Shown here piece by piece: positions 8,911-15,821 of a stretch of 37,396 nucleotides of DNA (the first letter of the stretch is position 1; each line of letters opens with the position of its first letter). The stretch lies in assembly GCA_947384775.1 (NCBI GenBank), contig CANDIF010000014.1:1-37396 (forward strand), read 5' to 3'. Both the position numbers and the translations under genes were made by a program. The DNA is from an uncultured Clostridium sp. (GTDB lineage Bacteria > Bacillota > Clostridia > TANB77 > CAG-508). The notes beneath the pieces were generated by a model, which saw only the letters and a list, made by a program, of their open reading frames with translations, did not search any database and was not told where the DNA came from.

Positions 8911-8964
8911 TAATCGAGCAAATACGGAAAAACTACGGAAATTTAACTTTAAAGGAATTAGGGC

Positions 8965-8993
8965 TTGAAAAAAATTCAATATACATATATAAT
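8965..8993 (+). promoter_or_regulatory. Sigma-A-like promoter for the pilin-like gene and rnhB
   Basis: TTGAAA (8965-8970), a 17-base spacer and TATAAT (8988-8993) precede the ribosome binding site GGTGGAG by about 20 bases. Confidence 0.7.
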
Positions 8994-9025
8994 ATTATAC
9001 AGTATTATTGAAAGGTGGAGAGAAA

Positions 9026-9574
9026 ATGAAGTTTAAATCAGAAAAGGGAGTTTCATTAATATTATTAATTATTATAGTAATAATTCTTATTGCACTAGCA
9101 ATATTTGGAATAAAACACATAAAAGCAAAAGTAGAAACAGAAAATATAGAAAATATAAAATCACATATGTTATCAATACAAGCATTAACGAAAAATATAC
9201 AAAATAAGCATGTAGTAAATGAAGAGGAGAACGCTTTAATAGGAATAACAGTAAATTTAGAAAATAATGAAACAGAATATAAAATATCAGAAGAATTAAA
9301 GGAAGAATTATCAAAAATAGAAAATTCAAATTTATATATAATAACACAAGAAGATGTAAATAATAATGGTTTATCACAAATAAAAATAGACACTGAAGAA
9401 TTTTATATCGTAGATTATAATGCAGGAGAAATATATTATTCAAAAGGAATTGATGGAAAATATTCATTGAAAGAAATAGACCCAAAGGATGATGTGCCAC
9501 AAAAAAATGAAGCAGAAGAAAATGTAGAATTAGTTGAAGGTGAGAACACAGAAAATGAAGGAACAGGAAATTGA
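9026..9574 (+). CDS. Small membrane-anchored protein, prepilin-like N terminus, function unknown
   Basis: The 182 residues begin MKFKSEKGVSLILL, followed by a strongly hydrophobic helix to about residue 27. This resembles a type IV prepilin (short basic leader, glycine, then hydrophobic stretch). However, the glutamate normally found five residues after the cleavage point is absent, and no pilus assembly gene is nearby. The rest is polar and probably extracytoplasmic, with a tyrosine-rich middle and an acidic low-complexity tail (EAEENVELVEGENTENEGTGN region). ATG 9026 follows GGTGGAG; the upstream in-frame TTG at 9008 has no ribosome binding site. The 3' end overlaps rnhB by 20 bases, so the two genes are probably co-transcribed. 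It may simply be a membrane-anchored protein rather than a pilin. Confidence 0.7.
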   Translation: MKFKSEKGVSLILLIIIVIILIALAIFGIKHIKAKVETENIENIKSHMLSIQALTKNIQNKHVVNEEENALIGITVNLENNETEYKISEELKEELSKIENSNLYIITQEDVNNNGLSQIKIDTEEFYIVDYNAGEIYYSKGIDGKYSLKEIDPKDDVPQKNEAEENVELVEGENTENEGTGN

Positions 9575-10181
9575 AAGATTAAACAAGCTAAAGGAATTTG
9601 AAAAGAATTTATATAATACAGGAATAGAACATATAGTAGGAATAGACGAAGCAGGAAGAGGCCCACTAGCTGGGCCTGTTGTTGTTGGAGCTGTAATAAT
9701 GAAGCCAGAATCTTTCATTGAAGGAGTAAATGACTCAAAAAAAGTATCTGAAAAGAAGAGAGAAAAATTATATGAATTAATTACAGAAGAGGCAATAGCG
9801 TGGTCTGTGGGAATAGTTGATCAAAAAGAAATCGATGAAATAAATATATTAAATGCAACTAAAAAAGCACTAAAAATAGCTATAACAAATTTGAAAGTTA
9901 AACCGGATAGAATAGTTGTAGATGCATTAGAACATATGGATACATGTGGAATTCCATATACGTCAATAATAAAGGGAGATGCAAAGGTGTATAGTATTTC
10001 AGCAGCTTCAATAATTGCAAAAGTTACAAGAGATAGGATTATGAGAGAGTATGATGAAATTTATCCAGAATATGGTTTTGCAGGACATAAAGGATATGGC
10101 ACAGCAAAACATATACAGGCAATAAAGGAGTTTGGTCCTTGCTTACTACATAGAAAGAGCTTTATTAAAAATTTTATATAA
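9555..10181 (+). CDS. rnhB: Ribonuclease HII
   Basis: RNase HII cuts RNA in DNA-RNA hybrids and at single ribonucleotides in DNA. The 208 residues carry the four acidic catalytic residues: D31 and E32 (GIDEAGRGPLAGPV), D123 (VVDAL) and D160 (VTRDR). The DSKKVSEKKR, SAASIIAKV and HKGYGTAKH segments are also typical. I chose ATG 9555 because AGGTGA lies about 12 bases upstream; an in-frame TTG at 9534 is possible but precedes that site. The start overlaps the preceding gene by 20 bases, suggesting coupled translation. Confidence 0.93.
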   Translation: MKEQEIERLNKLKEFEKNLYNTGIEHIVGIDEAGRGPLAGPVVVGAVIMKPESFIEGVNDSKKVSEKKREKLYELITEEAIAWSVGIVDQKEIDEINILNATKKALKIAITNLKVKPDRIVVDALEHMDTCGIPYTSIIKGDAKVYSISAASIIAKVTRDRIMREYDEIYPEYGFAGHKGYGTAKHIQAIKEFGPCLLHRKSFIKNFI

Positions 10182-10197
10182 ATAAAGGAGGTATTTT

Positions 10198-11499
10198 ATG
10201 AATATTGGGCAAGTAATTAGTAATAAGAGAGATAACAAAGAGTTATCAAAAGAAGAAATTGAATTTTTCGTAACAGAATATGTTAAAGGTACAGTTACAG
10301 ATTATCAGGCAGCAGCCCTGGTTATGGCAATATACATAAATGGTATGACAAAGGAAGAAACTACAAATTTAACGCTAGCAATGGCTAATTCTGGAGAAAC
10401 ATTAGATTTATCTGTACTAAACAAAACAGTAGTAGATAAACATAGTTCAGGTGGTGTAGGTGATAAAATCACTATAGTTTTAATGCCAATAATAGCTTCT
10501 CTTGGAATTCCAGTTGCGAAGATGTCTGGTAGAGGTTTAGGTTTTACTGGAGGAACAATAGATAAATTAGAGTCTATACCAGGGTATAATACAGAAATTC
10601 CTGTAGAAAAGTTTATAGAAATAGTAAAGAAAACAGGTATAAGTGTTATTGGACAAACAGCAAATTTAGCACCAGCAGATAAAAAATTATATGCTTTGAG
10701 AGATACTATAGCATGTGTTGGAAGTATGCCTCTTATTGCTTCAAGTATAATGAGTAAGAAAATAGCTGCGGGAGCTGAAAAAATAGTTCTAGATGTAACT
10801 GTAGGTAGTGGAGCTTTTATGAGAACAAAAGAAGATGCTACAAAAATATCTAAATTAATGAAAGAAATTGGAACTCTAGCAGGAAGAGAGACAGTGTGTG
10901 TATTAACAAATATGGATGAACCAGTAGGCAAGGCAGTTGGAAATACATTAGAAATTTTAGAAACTATTGAATGTTTAAAAGGAAATCTTCCAGCAGATAT
11001 TAAAGAAATAATTTTAGGAATAGGAAGCCAAATAATAAAACTTGCAGGAGAAGGAGATAACTTAGAAGAAAACAAAAATAAAATATTAGAAAATATAAAT
11101 AATGGAAAAGCATATAACAAATTTTTAGAGTTAATCAGTAGTCAAGGTGGGGATATAAGTTACATAGAAAATCCAGAAAAATTTGAAAAAGCTAAATATG
11201 TAATTCCAGTAATTTCAGAGGAATCGGGGTATATATCAGAGATAGATGCAAGGACAGTAGGAGAAATATCAGTAGAATTAGGAGCAGGAAGAGTAAGAAA
11301 AGAAGATAGTATAGACCATGCAGTTGGAATTATAGTAGAAAGAAAGATTGCAGATAAAGTGGAAAAAGGAGAGACTCTAGCATACATTCATGCAAATGAT
11401 GAAAAAAAAGGAAAAGAGGCAGCAAGAAAATTAAAAGAAACATACAAAATCATAAGTCAAAAAGTTGAACCAGAGAAATATATATTAGATATAATTTAA
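10198..11499 (+). CDS. pdp: Pyrimidine-nucleoside phosphorylase
   Basis: This enzyme splits uridine, thymidine and deoxyuridine with phosphate in pyrimidine salvage. The 433 residues match the family. The signature VDKHSSGGVGDK (phosphate and nucleoside binding) is near residue 80, followed by KMSGRGLGFTGGT(I)DKLE. The C-terminal domain contains DHAVGI and a biotinyl-like fold region (GETLAYIHAND). The start follows AAAGGAGGTATTTT, a strong ribosome binding site, 17 bases after rnhB. Thymidine phosphorylase (deoA) is closely related, but Firmicute members of this length are normally the broad-range Pdp. Confidence 0.92.
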   Translation: MNIGQVISNKRDNKELSKEEIEFFVTEYVKGTVTDYQAAALVMAIYINGMTKEETTNLTLAMANSGETLDLSVLNKTVVDKHSSGGVGDKITIVLMPIIASLGIPVAKMSGRGLGFTGGTIDKLESIPGYNTEIPVEKFIEIVKKTGISVIGQTANLAPADKKLYALRDTIACVGSMPLIASSIMSKKIAAGAEKIVLDVTVGSGAFMRTKEDATKISKLMKEIGTLAGRETVCVLTNMDEPVGKAVGNTLEILETIECLKGNLPADIKEIILGIGSQIIKLAGEGDNLEENKNKILENINNGKAYNKFLELISSQGGDISYIENPEKFEKAKYVIPVISEESGYISEIDARTVGEISVELGAGRVRKEDSIDHAVGIIVERKIADKVEKGETLAYIHANDEKKGKEAARKLKETYKIISQKVEPEKYILDII

Positions 11500-11504
11500 A
11501 TGTA

Positions 11505-11679
11505 AGGGCGATTATTAATTATAATTCACAGGTTTGCTATACAATCCGCTCCATCTTACTGGATGTTAGACCTTTAAAAAATCCTTCTTCGTCGGTTTTT
11601 AAAAAGTTAACATCCATGTGGAGCTACATGGCACAATTAAACAAATTAGATGTGAACGGTAACTATTAATAATCGCTCT
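11505..11679 (+). repeat. Nested inverted repeat enclosing structured repeat copy 3
   Basis: AGGGCGATTATTAAT (11505-11519) can pair with ATTAATAATCGCTCT (11665-11679) with one G-U pair. Just inside, TTCACA (11525-11530) pairs with TGTGAA (11651-11656). Structured repeat copy 3 lies in the centre. The whole forms a three-tier stem of about 175 nt between pdp and pcrA, the most elaborate copy in the window. Confidence 0.7.
11546..11628 (+). repeat. Structured intergenic repeat, copy 3
   Basis: The 5' core CCGCTCCATCTTACTGGAT pairs with ATCCATGTGGAGC at the 3' side. The outer stem is GCTCCA/TGGAGC and the inner stem is GGATGTTA/TAACATCC, where the last pair changed from C-G to A-T. The internal loop is TCTTAC rather than TCTTGC. 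The distal stem CTTTAAAAA/TTTTTAAA is capped by a loop containing CTTCTTCGTCGG, unlike the GATGCAGTTG-type loop of copies 2, 4 and 5. Confidence 0.85.
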
Positions 11680-11710
11680 AGCTAATAAAATACGAAAGGT
11701 TGGAAAAATA

Positions 11711-13966
11711 ATGGAGCTACTAGAAGGATTAAATGATAAACAAAAGGAAGCTGTAATAAATACAGAAGGACCATGTTTGGTAATAGCAGGAGCAGGAAGT
11801 GGAAAAACAAAAGTATTAACACATAAAATTGCATACCTAATTACAGAAAAAAATGTAAAACCATGGAATATATTAGCAATTACATTCACAAATAAAGCAG
11901 CAAATGAGATGAAAGAAAGAATAGGAAACTTAATAGGAGAAGGAATAAATGATATGTGGGTTGGAACTTTCCACTCTATATGTTTAAGAGTTTTGAGAAG
12001 GTATATAGAAAGACTCGGATATAATTCAGATTTCTTAATTTTTGATACATCAGACCAAAAAGCCTTAGTAAAGGAATGCCTAAAAGAAGCAAATTTAGAT
12101 GATAAAATCTTTACGGACAGAGGCGTTCTAGCAGAAATTAGTAATGCAAAGAACGAAATGTTAACACCAACTCAATATAAATTAAGAGCAAATGGAGAAT
12201 ATAGAAAAGAAAAAATAGCAGAAATATATGAGAAATATCAAGTAAAACTACAAAAGAACAATGCAGTAGATTTTGATGATATAATCAATTTAACTATAAC
12301 GATATTAACAGAAAATCCAGATGTATTGGAATACTATTCAGATAAATTTAAATATGTTCTAGTAGATGAGTATCAAGATACAAATAAAGCACAGTTTACA
12401 TTAATAACATTGCTATCATGCAGACATGGCAATATAACAGTTGTTGGAGATAATGACCAGGGAATCTATTCATTTAGAGGAGCAGACATCTCAAACATAT
12501 TGAATTTTGAAAAAGATTTTCCAGGAACACGAATAATAAAATTAGAACAAAATTATAGATCAACAAAAGCGATATTAGATGCTGCAAATGCAGTAATTAA
12601 GCATAATGAGAAAAAATATGAAAAAAATTTGTGGACAGAACAAGAAGGTGGGCATATTCCAGTTGTTGCAAGATTAAATAATGAATATGCAGAAGCAGAT
12701 TTTGTTGTAGAGCAAATAAATAAATTAAAAAGAGAAGAATATTATAAAAATTCAGATTTTACAATTCTTTATAGAATGAATGCACAATCACGTAGTATGG
12801 AAGATATTTTAAGAAGAGAAAATATGCCATATAAGATAATTGGAGGCTTAAAGTTCTACGAAAGAAAAGAAATTAAAGATACAATAGCATATTTGAGAAT
12901 AATACAGAATCCGTCAGATAATGTTAGTCTACAAAGAGTAATAAATGAGCCAAAAAGAGGAATAGGTGCGACAAGTTTAGAAAAAGTTGCAAATATAGCA
13001 GAAGCAAATGATATATCAATGTATGAAGTTATAAAAAATGCTGAAACTTATGGACTAAACAAAGTATTTTTAAATTCTAGAGAATTTGTTTCAGTAATAG
13101 AAGAACTATCAAGCAAAAAGACAGAGATGTTGGTATCAGATATAATTAAAGAAGTCTTAAATAAAACAGGATATACCAAAGCTTTAGAATTAGAAAATAC
13201 AGCACAAGCAAAAAGTAGAATAGAAAACCTAGACGAATTTTTAACTGTTGCAATGGAATTTGAAGAGCAAAATGCAGATAATTCATTATCAGAATTTTTG
13301 GAAAGTATAACACTTTCAAGTGATATTGATAACATGGAAGAAACAGAAGATTCTGTTACACTTATGACATTACATACAGCAAAAGGACTAGAATTTCCAG
13401 TAGTATTTTTAATAGGAATGGAAGAAGGACTATTTCCAAGTTATAGGTCAATAGGAGAAACTAGAGAATTAGAAGAAGAAAGACGTTTATGTTATGTAGG
13501 AATAACAAGAGCAAGAGAATATTTATACATGACATGCGCAGAGCAAAGAACGATATTTGGTTCAACATCTTGTAATAAAATATCAAGATTTCTTGAAGAA
13601 ATTCCAGAAGAACTAGTAGAAAAACAAGGGGTAGGAGAAACAAAGTCAAAAGAAAGAGAATGGACATATGGAGGAAATACTACAACTGCTACAACATATG
13701 TTTCAAAAATAAGTACTTCAAAAGTAACTCCGGCATATCAATTTAGAACAGCAGAAAGTTTCTTAAATACAATAGCAGCAAAACCAGTAACTTCAGACTT
13801 ATCACAATATAAAGTTGGACAAACAATATTCCATAAAAAATTTGGAGAAGGTGTTATAACAGATATAGCACCAGAAGAAGATGATTTAAAATTAGATATT
13901 TCATTTGAAAAAGTTGGACATAAGAGGCTAATGGCAAAGTTTGCAAATTTGGAAATTAAAGATTAA
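11711..13966 (+). CDS. pcrA: ATP-dependent DNA helicase PcrA/UvrD
   Basis: PcrA is a 3'-5' superfamily 1 helicase of repair and plasmid replication, and it also acts with RNA polymerase. The 751 residues show the motifs in order: Q motif and Walker A AGAGSGKT, Ia ITFTNKAA, II VDEYQDTN, III GDNDQGIYSFRGA, IV LEQNYRST, V TLHTAKGLEFP, and VI YVGITRARE. The C-terminal 70 residues form the Tudor-like RNA-polymerase-binding region (VGQTIFHKKFGEGVI). The length is typical. The start ATG follows GAAAGGTTGGA. The elaborate repeat structure at 11505-11679 lies just upstream, and a terminator ends the gene, so it is probably monocistronic. Confidence 0.95.
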   Translation: MELLEGLNDKQKEAVINTEGPCLVIAGAGSGKTKVLTHKIAYLITEKNVKPWNILAITFTNKAANEMKERIGNLIGEGINDMWVGTFHSICLRVLRRYIERLGYNSDFLIFDTSDQKALVKECLKEANLDDKIFTDRGVLAEISNAKNEMLTPTQYKLRANGEYRKEKIAEIYEKYQVKLQKNNAVDFDDIINLTITILTENPDVLEYYSDKFKYVLVDEYQDTNKAQFTLITLLSCRHGNITVVGDNDQGIYSFRGADISNILNFEKDFPGTRIIKLEQNYRSTKAILDAANAVIKHNEKKYEKNLWTEQEGGHIPVVARLNNEYAEADFVVEQINKLKREEYYKNSDFTILYRMNAQSRSMEDILRRENMPYKIIGGLKFYERKEIKDTIAYLRIIQNPSDNVSLQRVINEPKRGIGATSLEKVANIAEANDISMYEVIKNAETYGLNKVFLNSREFVSVIEELSSKKTEMLVSDIIKEVLNKTGYTKALELENTAQAKSRIENLDEFLTVAMEFEEQNADNSLSEFLESITLSSDIDNMEETEDSVTLMTLHTAKGLEFPVVFLIGMEEGLFPSYRSIGETRELEEERRLCYVGITRAREYLYMTCAEQRTIFGSTSCNKISRFLEEIPEELVEKQGVGETKSKEREWTYGGNTTTATTYVSKISTSKVTPAYQFRTAESFLNTIAAKPVTSDLSQYKVGQTIFHKKFGEGVITDIAPEEDDLKLDISFEKVGHKRLMAKFANLEIKD

Positions 13967-13975
13967 AAATTCTAT

Positions 13976-14012
13976 AAAAGGGGTAATTAAAACAAAAAAT
14001 TACCTCTTTTTT
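13976..14012 (+). terminator. Rho-independent terminator of pcrA
   Basis: AAAAGGGGTAATT pairs with AATTACCTCTTTT with one G-U pair across a 9-nt A-rich loop, and a T-run follows. Confidence 0.85.
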
Positions 14013-14073
14013 GCATATAACTAAAAGAACTGGAAATAATAAACATGTAAAATTAAAAGGAAGGATGATAAAA

Positions 14074-14259
14074 ATGGCAGATTTAACACAAGTAGAACTA
14101 CAAAACTTAAGACACTTAATAGGGGCACAAGATACATCTTATCAAAAGTTAAATACTTATGCAGCACAATGTGTTGACCCACAAATTAAGCAAATGTTTA
14201 CAAAAGCAGCACAAGATGCATTAAACACAAAACAAAAATTATTAACATTTTTAAACTAG
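14074..14259 (+). CDS. Small CotF-type spore coat-related protein
   Basis: This encodes 61 residues beginning MADLTQVELQNLRHLIG. It is a short alpha-helical protein resembling the small partner of Clostridial CotF-family spore coat proteins. The helix AQCVDPQIKQMFTKAAQDA is amphipathic. The start at 14074 is chosen because AGGAAGG lies about nine bases upstream; an ATG at 14065 abuts that site and is too close. The CotF-like gene that follows starts ten bases after its stop, with its own AGGAGG, so the pair is an operon. Expression is expected late in sporulation in the mother cell, by analogy with the family. Function beyond coat association is unknown. Confidence 0.75.
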   Translation: MADLTQVELQNLRHLIGAQDTSYQKLNTYAAQCVDPQIKQMFTKAAQDALNTKQKLLTFLN

Positions 14260-14268
14260 GAGGTTGAA

Positions 14269-14514
14269 ATGGAAGAGAAGTACATGGTAAATGATATATT
14301 AGAAGGTACTAAAGCTACACTTACAACATATCAAGGAGTAATATCCGAAGCGGAAAATATGCAATTAAGACAAACAATTCAGCAAATAAGAAATAATGAT
14401 GAAGCTTTTCAATACGAATTGTTTAAAGTAGCTGAAATTAAAGGATATTATAGTCCAGCAGGACCAGCAGACCAAAATCAAATACAAACAGTAAAAAACG
14501 AAGTATCAAAATAG
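14269..14514 (+). CDS. CotF-family spore coat protein
   Basis: The 81 residues include MVNDILEGTKATLTTYQGVISEAEN, then RQTIQQIRNNDEAFQYELF and a GYYSPAGPAD tail. This is the pattern of the Coat F (ferritin-like helical) family found in Bacillus and Clostridia spores. The ribosome binding site AGGAGGTTGAA precedes the ATG. The ending after GYY-P-A is typical of these short coat proteins. Together with the preceding 61-residue protein it supports a spore-forming host. Confidence 0.85.
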   Translation: MEEKYMVNDILEGTKATLTTYQGVISEAENMQLRQTIQQIRNNDEAFQYELFKVAEIKGYYSPAGPADQNQIQTVKNEVSK

Positions 14515-14540
14515 AAAAAGGCTGTTTCCGTAGTAAAATA

Positions 14541-14560
14541 AGGCAGGCCTTGGTCTGCCT
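14541..14560 (+). terminator. Weak hairpin after the coat genes
   Basis: AGGCAG pairs with CTGCCT around an 8-nt loop and is followed by AAAATATTA rather than a T-run. It may slow or protect the coat-gene transcript; it is not a canonical terminator. Confidence 0.45.
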
Positions 14561-14579
14561 AAAATATTACATATGGGGC

Positions 14580-14608
14580 TTGCGTTAATTTGTTTTTTAT
14601 GTTATAAT
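14580..14608 (+). promoter_or_regulatory. Sigma-A-like promoter for the M23 peptidase gene
   Basis: TTGCGT (14580-14585), a 17-base spacer and TATAAT (14603-14608) are followed by the gene about 35 bases downstream. Confidence 0.7.
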
Positions 14609-14643
14609 ACCAAAAGCGATGGAAATAAATGTAAAAAAAGGGA

Positions 14644-15651
14644 GTGTTTAAAATTTTAACAAGTATTAAAAAGGCATTTGTGCATCTTAGAAGTTCTCTA
14701 AAGTTAGTACTAATTTTACTTATTCCAACATTAGCATTAGCAGGAATAATATCGGCATTCTATAAAACAACATACAGCGTAACACTAAATGGAGAGTTTA
14801 TAGGATATACAGATGATAAAAATGGATTACAAAAAACAATAAATGAATATATGGAAAATGGAGATGAAAACAATATCGCATTCATAGATATACAAACATT
14901 ACCAGAATATTCACTATGTTTTGTAAAAAGAGATAAAGTAGAAGATACAGATCAAATAATAGAAAAAATGAAAACTTTAGGAACAACATATTATGAATAT
15001 TACGCAGTAATAGACGATGGAGAAGAAAAATATTATGTTGCAACTAAAGAAGAAGCGGAAGCTGCAATAGATGAATTAAAAGATAAGAAAAGCAACAATA
15101 TAGATGATTTATCATATACAAAAGTATATAACATAGAATTAGGTGAATTCTCAGAGAAAGATACAATTGTTGCAGGATTATATGAGAAAAAACCAGTAGT
15201 ACGTAGAGCAAGTGGTTCAAGTACAGGAGGATACACAGTAGCATCTGGAAAAGTAGATCTTTCACAATATGGAGTAAGTTTAATACATCCAATAACATCA
15301 GGATATTCAATAACATCAAGATTTGGACCAAGAAGCAGTGGAAATCATTCAGGATTAGACATAGCATCACCAACAGGTACAGTATACCATGCAGCAGAAG
15401 GTGGAACAGTAACATTTGCAGGATGGTCAACAACAGGTTATGGTTGGTGTATAAAAATAAACCATGGAAATGGCGTAGAAACATTATATGCACATAGTAG
15501 CAAATTATATGTTTCAGTAGGGCAAACAGTTGCTCAAGGTGAGGCAATAGGAGAAGTTGGTTCAACAGGATGGTCAACAGGACCACACTTACATTTCGAA
15601 ATAAGAGTAAACGGAGCAGTATACAATCCACAATATTATTTATATAATTAA
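14644..15651 (+). CDS. Membrane-anchored M23 (LytM-type) zinc peptidase
   Basis: This is a cell-wall endopeptidase or its regulator. The 335 residues have one membrane segment at about residues 20-41 and a central unknown region. The C-terminal M23 domain has all four zinc and catalytic positions: H235 and D239 (HSGLD), H315 and H317 (HLHFE). The GSTGxSTGPHLHFE signature is complete, so it should be active. The start is uncertain. GTG 14644 gives the longest frame, but the ribosome binding site AAAGGGA directly abuts it; an in-frame ATT at 14653 has better spacing (about eight bases) but is a rare start. No ATG lies nearby. The gene has its own promoter and a strong terminator. Confidence 0.9.
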   Translation: MFKILTSIKKAFVHLRSSLKLVLILLIPTLALAGIISAFYKTTYSVTLNGEFIGYTDDKNGLQKTINEYMENGDENNIAFIDIQTLPEYSLCFVKRDKVEDTDQIIEKMKTLGTTYYEYYAVIDDGEEKYYVATKEEAEAAIDELKDKKSNNIDDLSYTKVYNIELGEFSEKDTIVAGLYEKKPVVRRASGSSTGGYTVASGKVDLSQYGVSLIHPITSGYSITSRFGPRSSGNHSGLDIASPTGTVYHAAEGGTVTFAGWSTTGYGWCIKINHGNGVETLYAHSSKLYVSVGQTVAQGEAIGEVGSTGWSTGPHLHFEIRVNGAVYNPQYYLYN

Positions 15652-15659
15652 TAAAAAAT

Positions 15660-15694
15660 TAAACCGATAAGATTTTAATCTTATCGGTTTTTTT
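15660..15694 (+). terminator. Rho-independent terminator of the M23 gene
   Basis: AAACCGATAAGATT and AATCTTATCGGTTT pair perfectly around TT and are followed by TTTT. Confidence 0.92.
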
Positions 15695-15724
15695 CATAAA
15701 AAATAGTATCTTGATTTTTACAAG

Positions 15725-15809
15725 TCCTCTCCATCTTGCTGGATATTCGATTTTTTTAATTTTAATGCAGTTGATTAAAATTAAAAAAATGAATATCCAT
15801 GTGGAGCTA
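15725..15809 (+). repeat. Structured intergenic repeat, copy 4
   Basis: CTCCATCTTGCTGGATATTCGA and TGAATATCCATGTGGAGCTA form the two arms. The inner stem GGATATTC/GAATATCC differs from GGATGTTC/GAACATCC by a compensated G-C to A-T pair. The distal stem is AT-rich and the loop contains AATGCAGTTG. It lies between the M23 terminator and the convergent histidine kinase gene. Flanking AAAAAATAG (15699-15707) and CTATTTTTT (15807-15815) could add an outer stem. Confidence 0.85.
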
Positions 15810-15821
15810 TTTTTTCTAAAT

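Noticed and set aside
8742..9025. tRNA or riboswitch in the htrA-pilin gap
   Set aside because: I found no cloverleaf or known riboswitch core; the gap holds two promoters and the parS-like palindrome.
10305..11120. Long open frame (271 residues) on the minus strand inside pdp
   Set aside because: It is a shadow of the pdp gene: rich in serine and proline without family motifs, no ribosome binding site, and fully covered by a clear enzyme.
15044..15631. Long open frame (195 residues) on the minus strand inside the M23 gene
   Set aside because: Leucine/isoleucine-rich mirror of AT-rich codons, no start signal and no domain.
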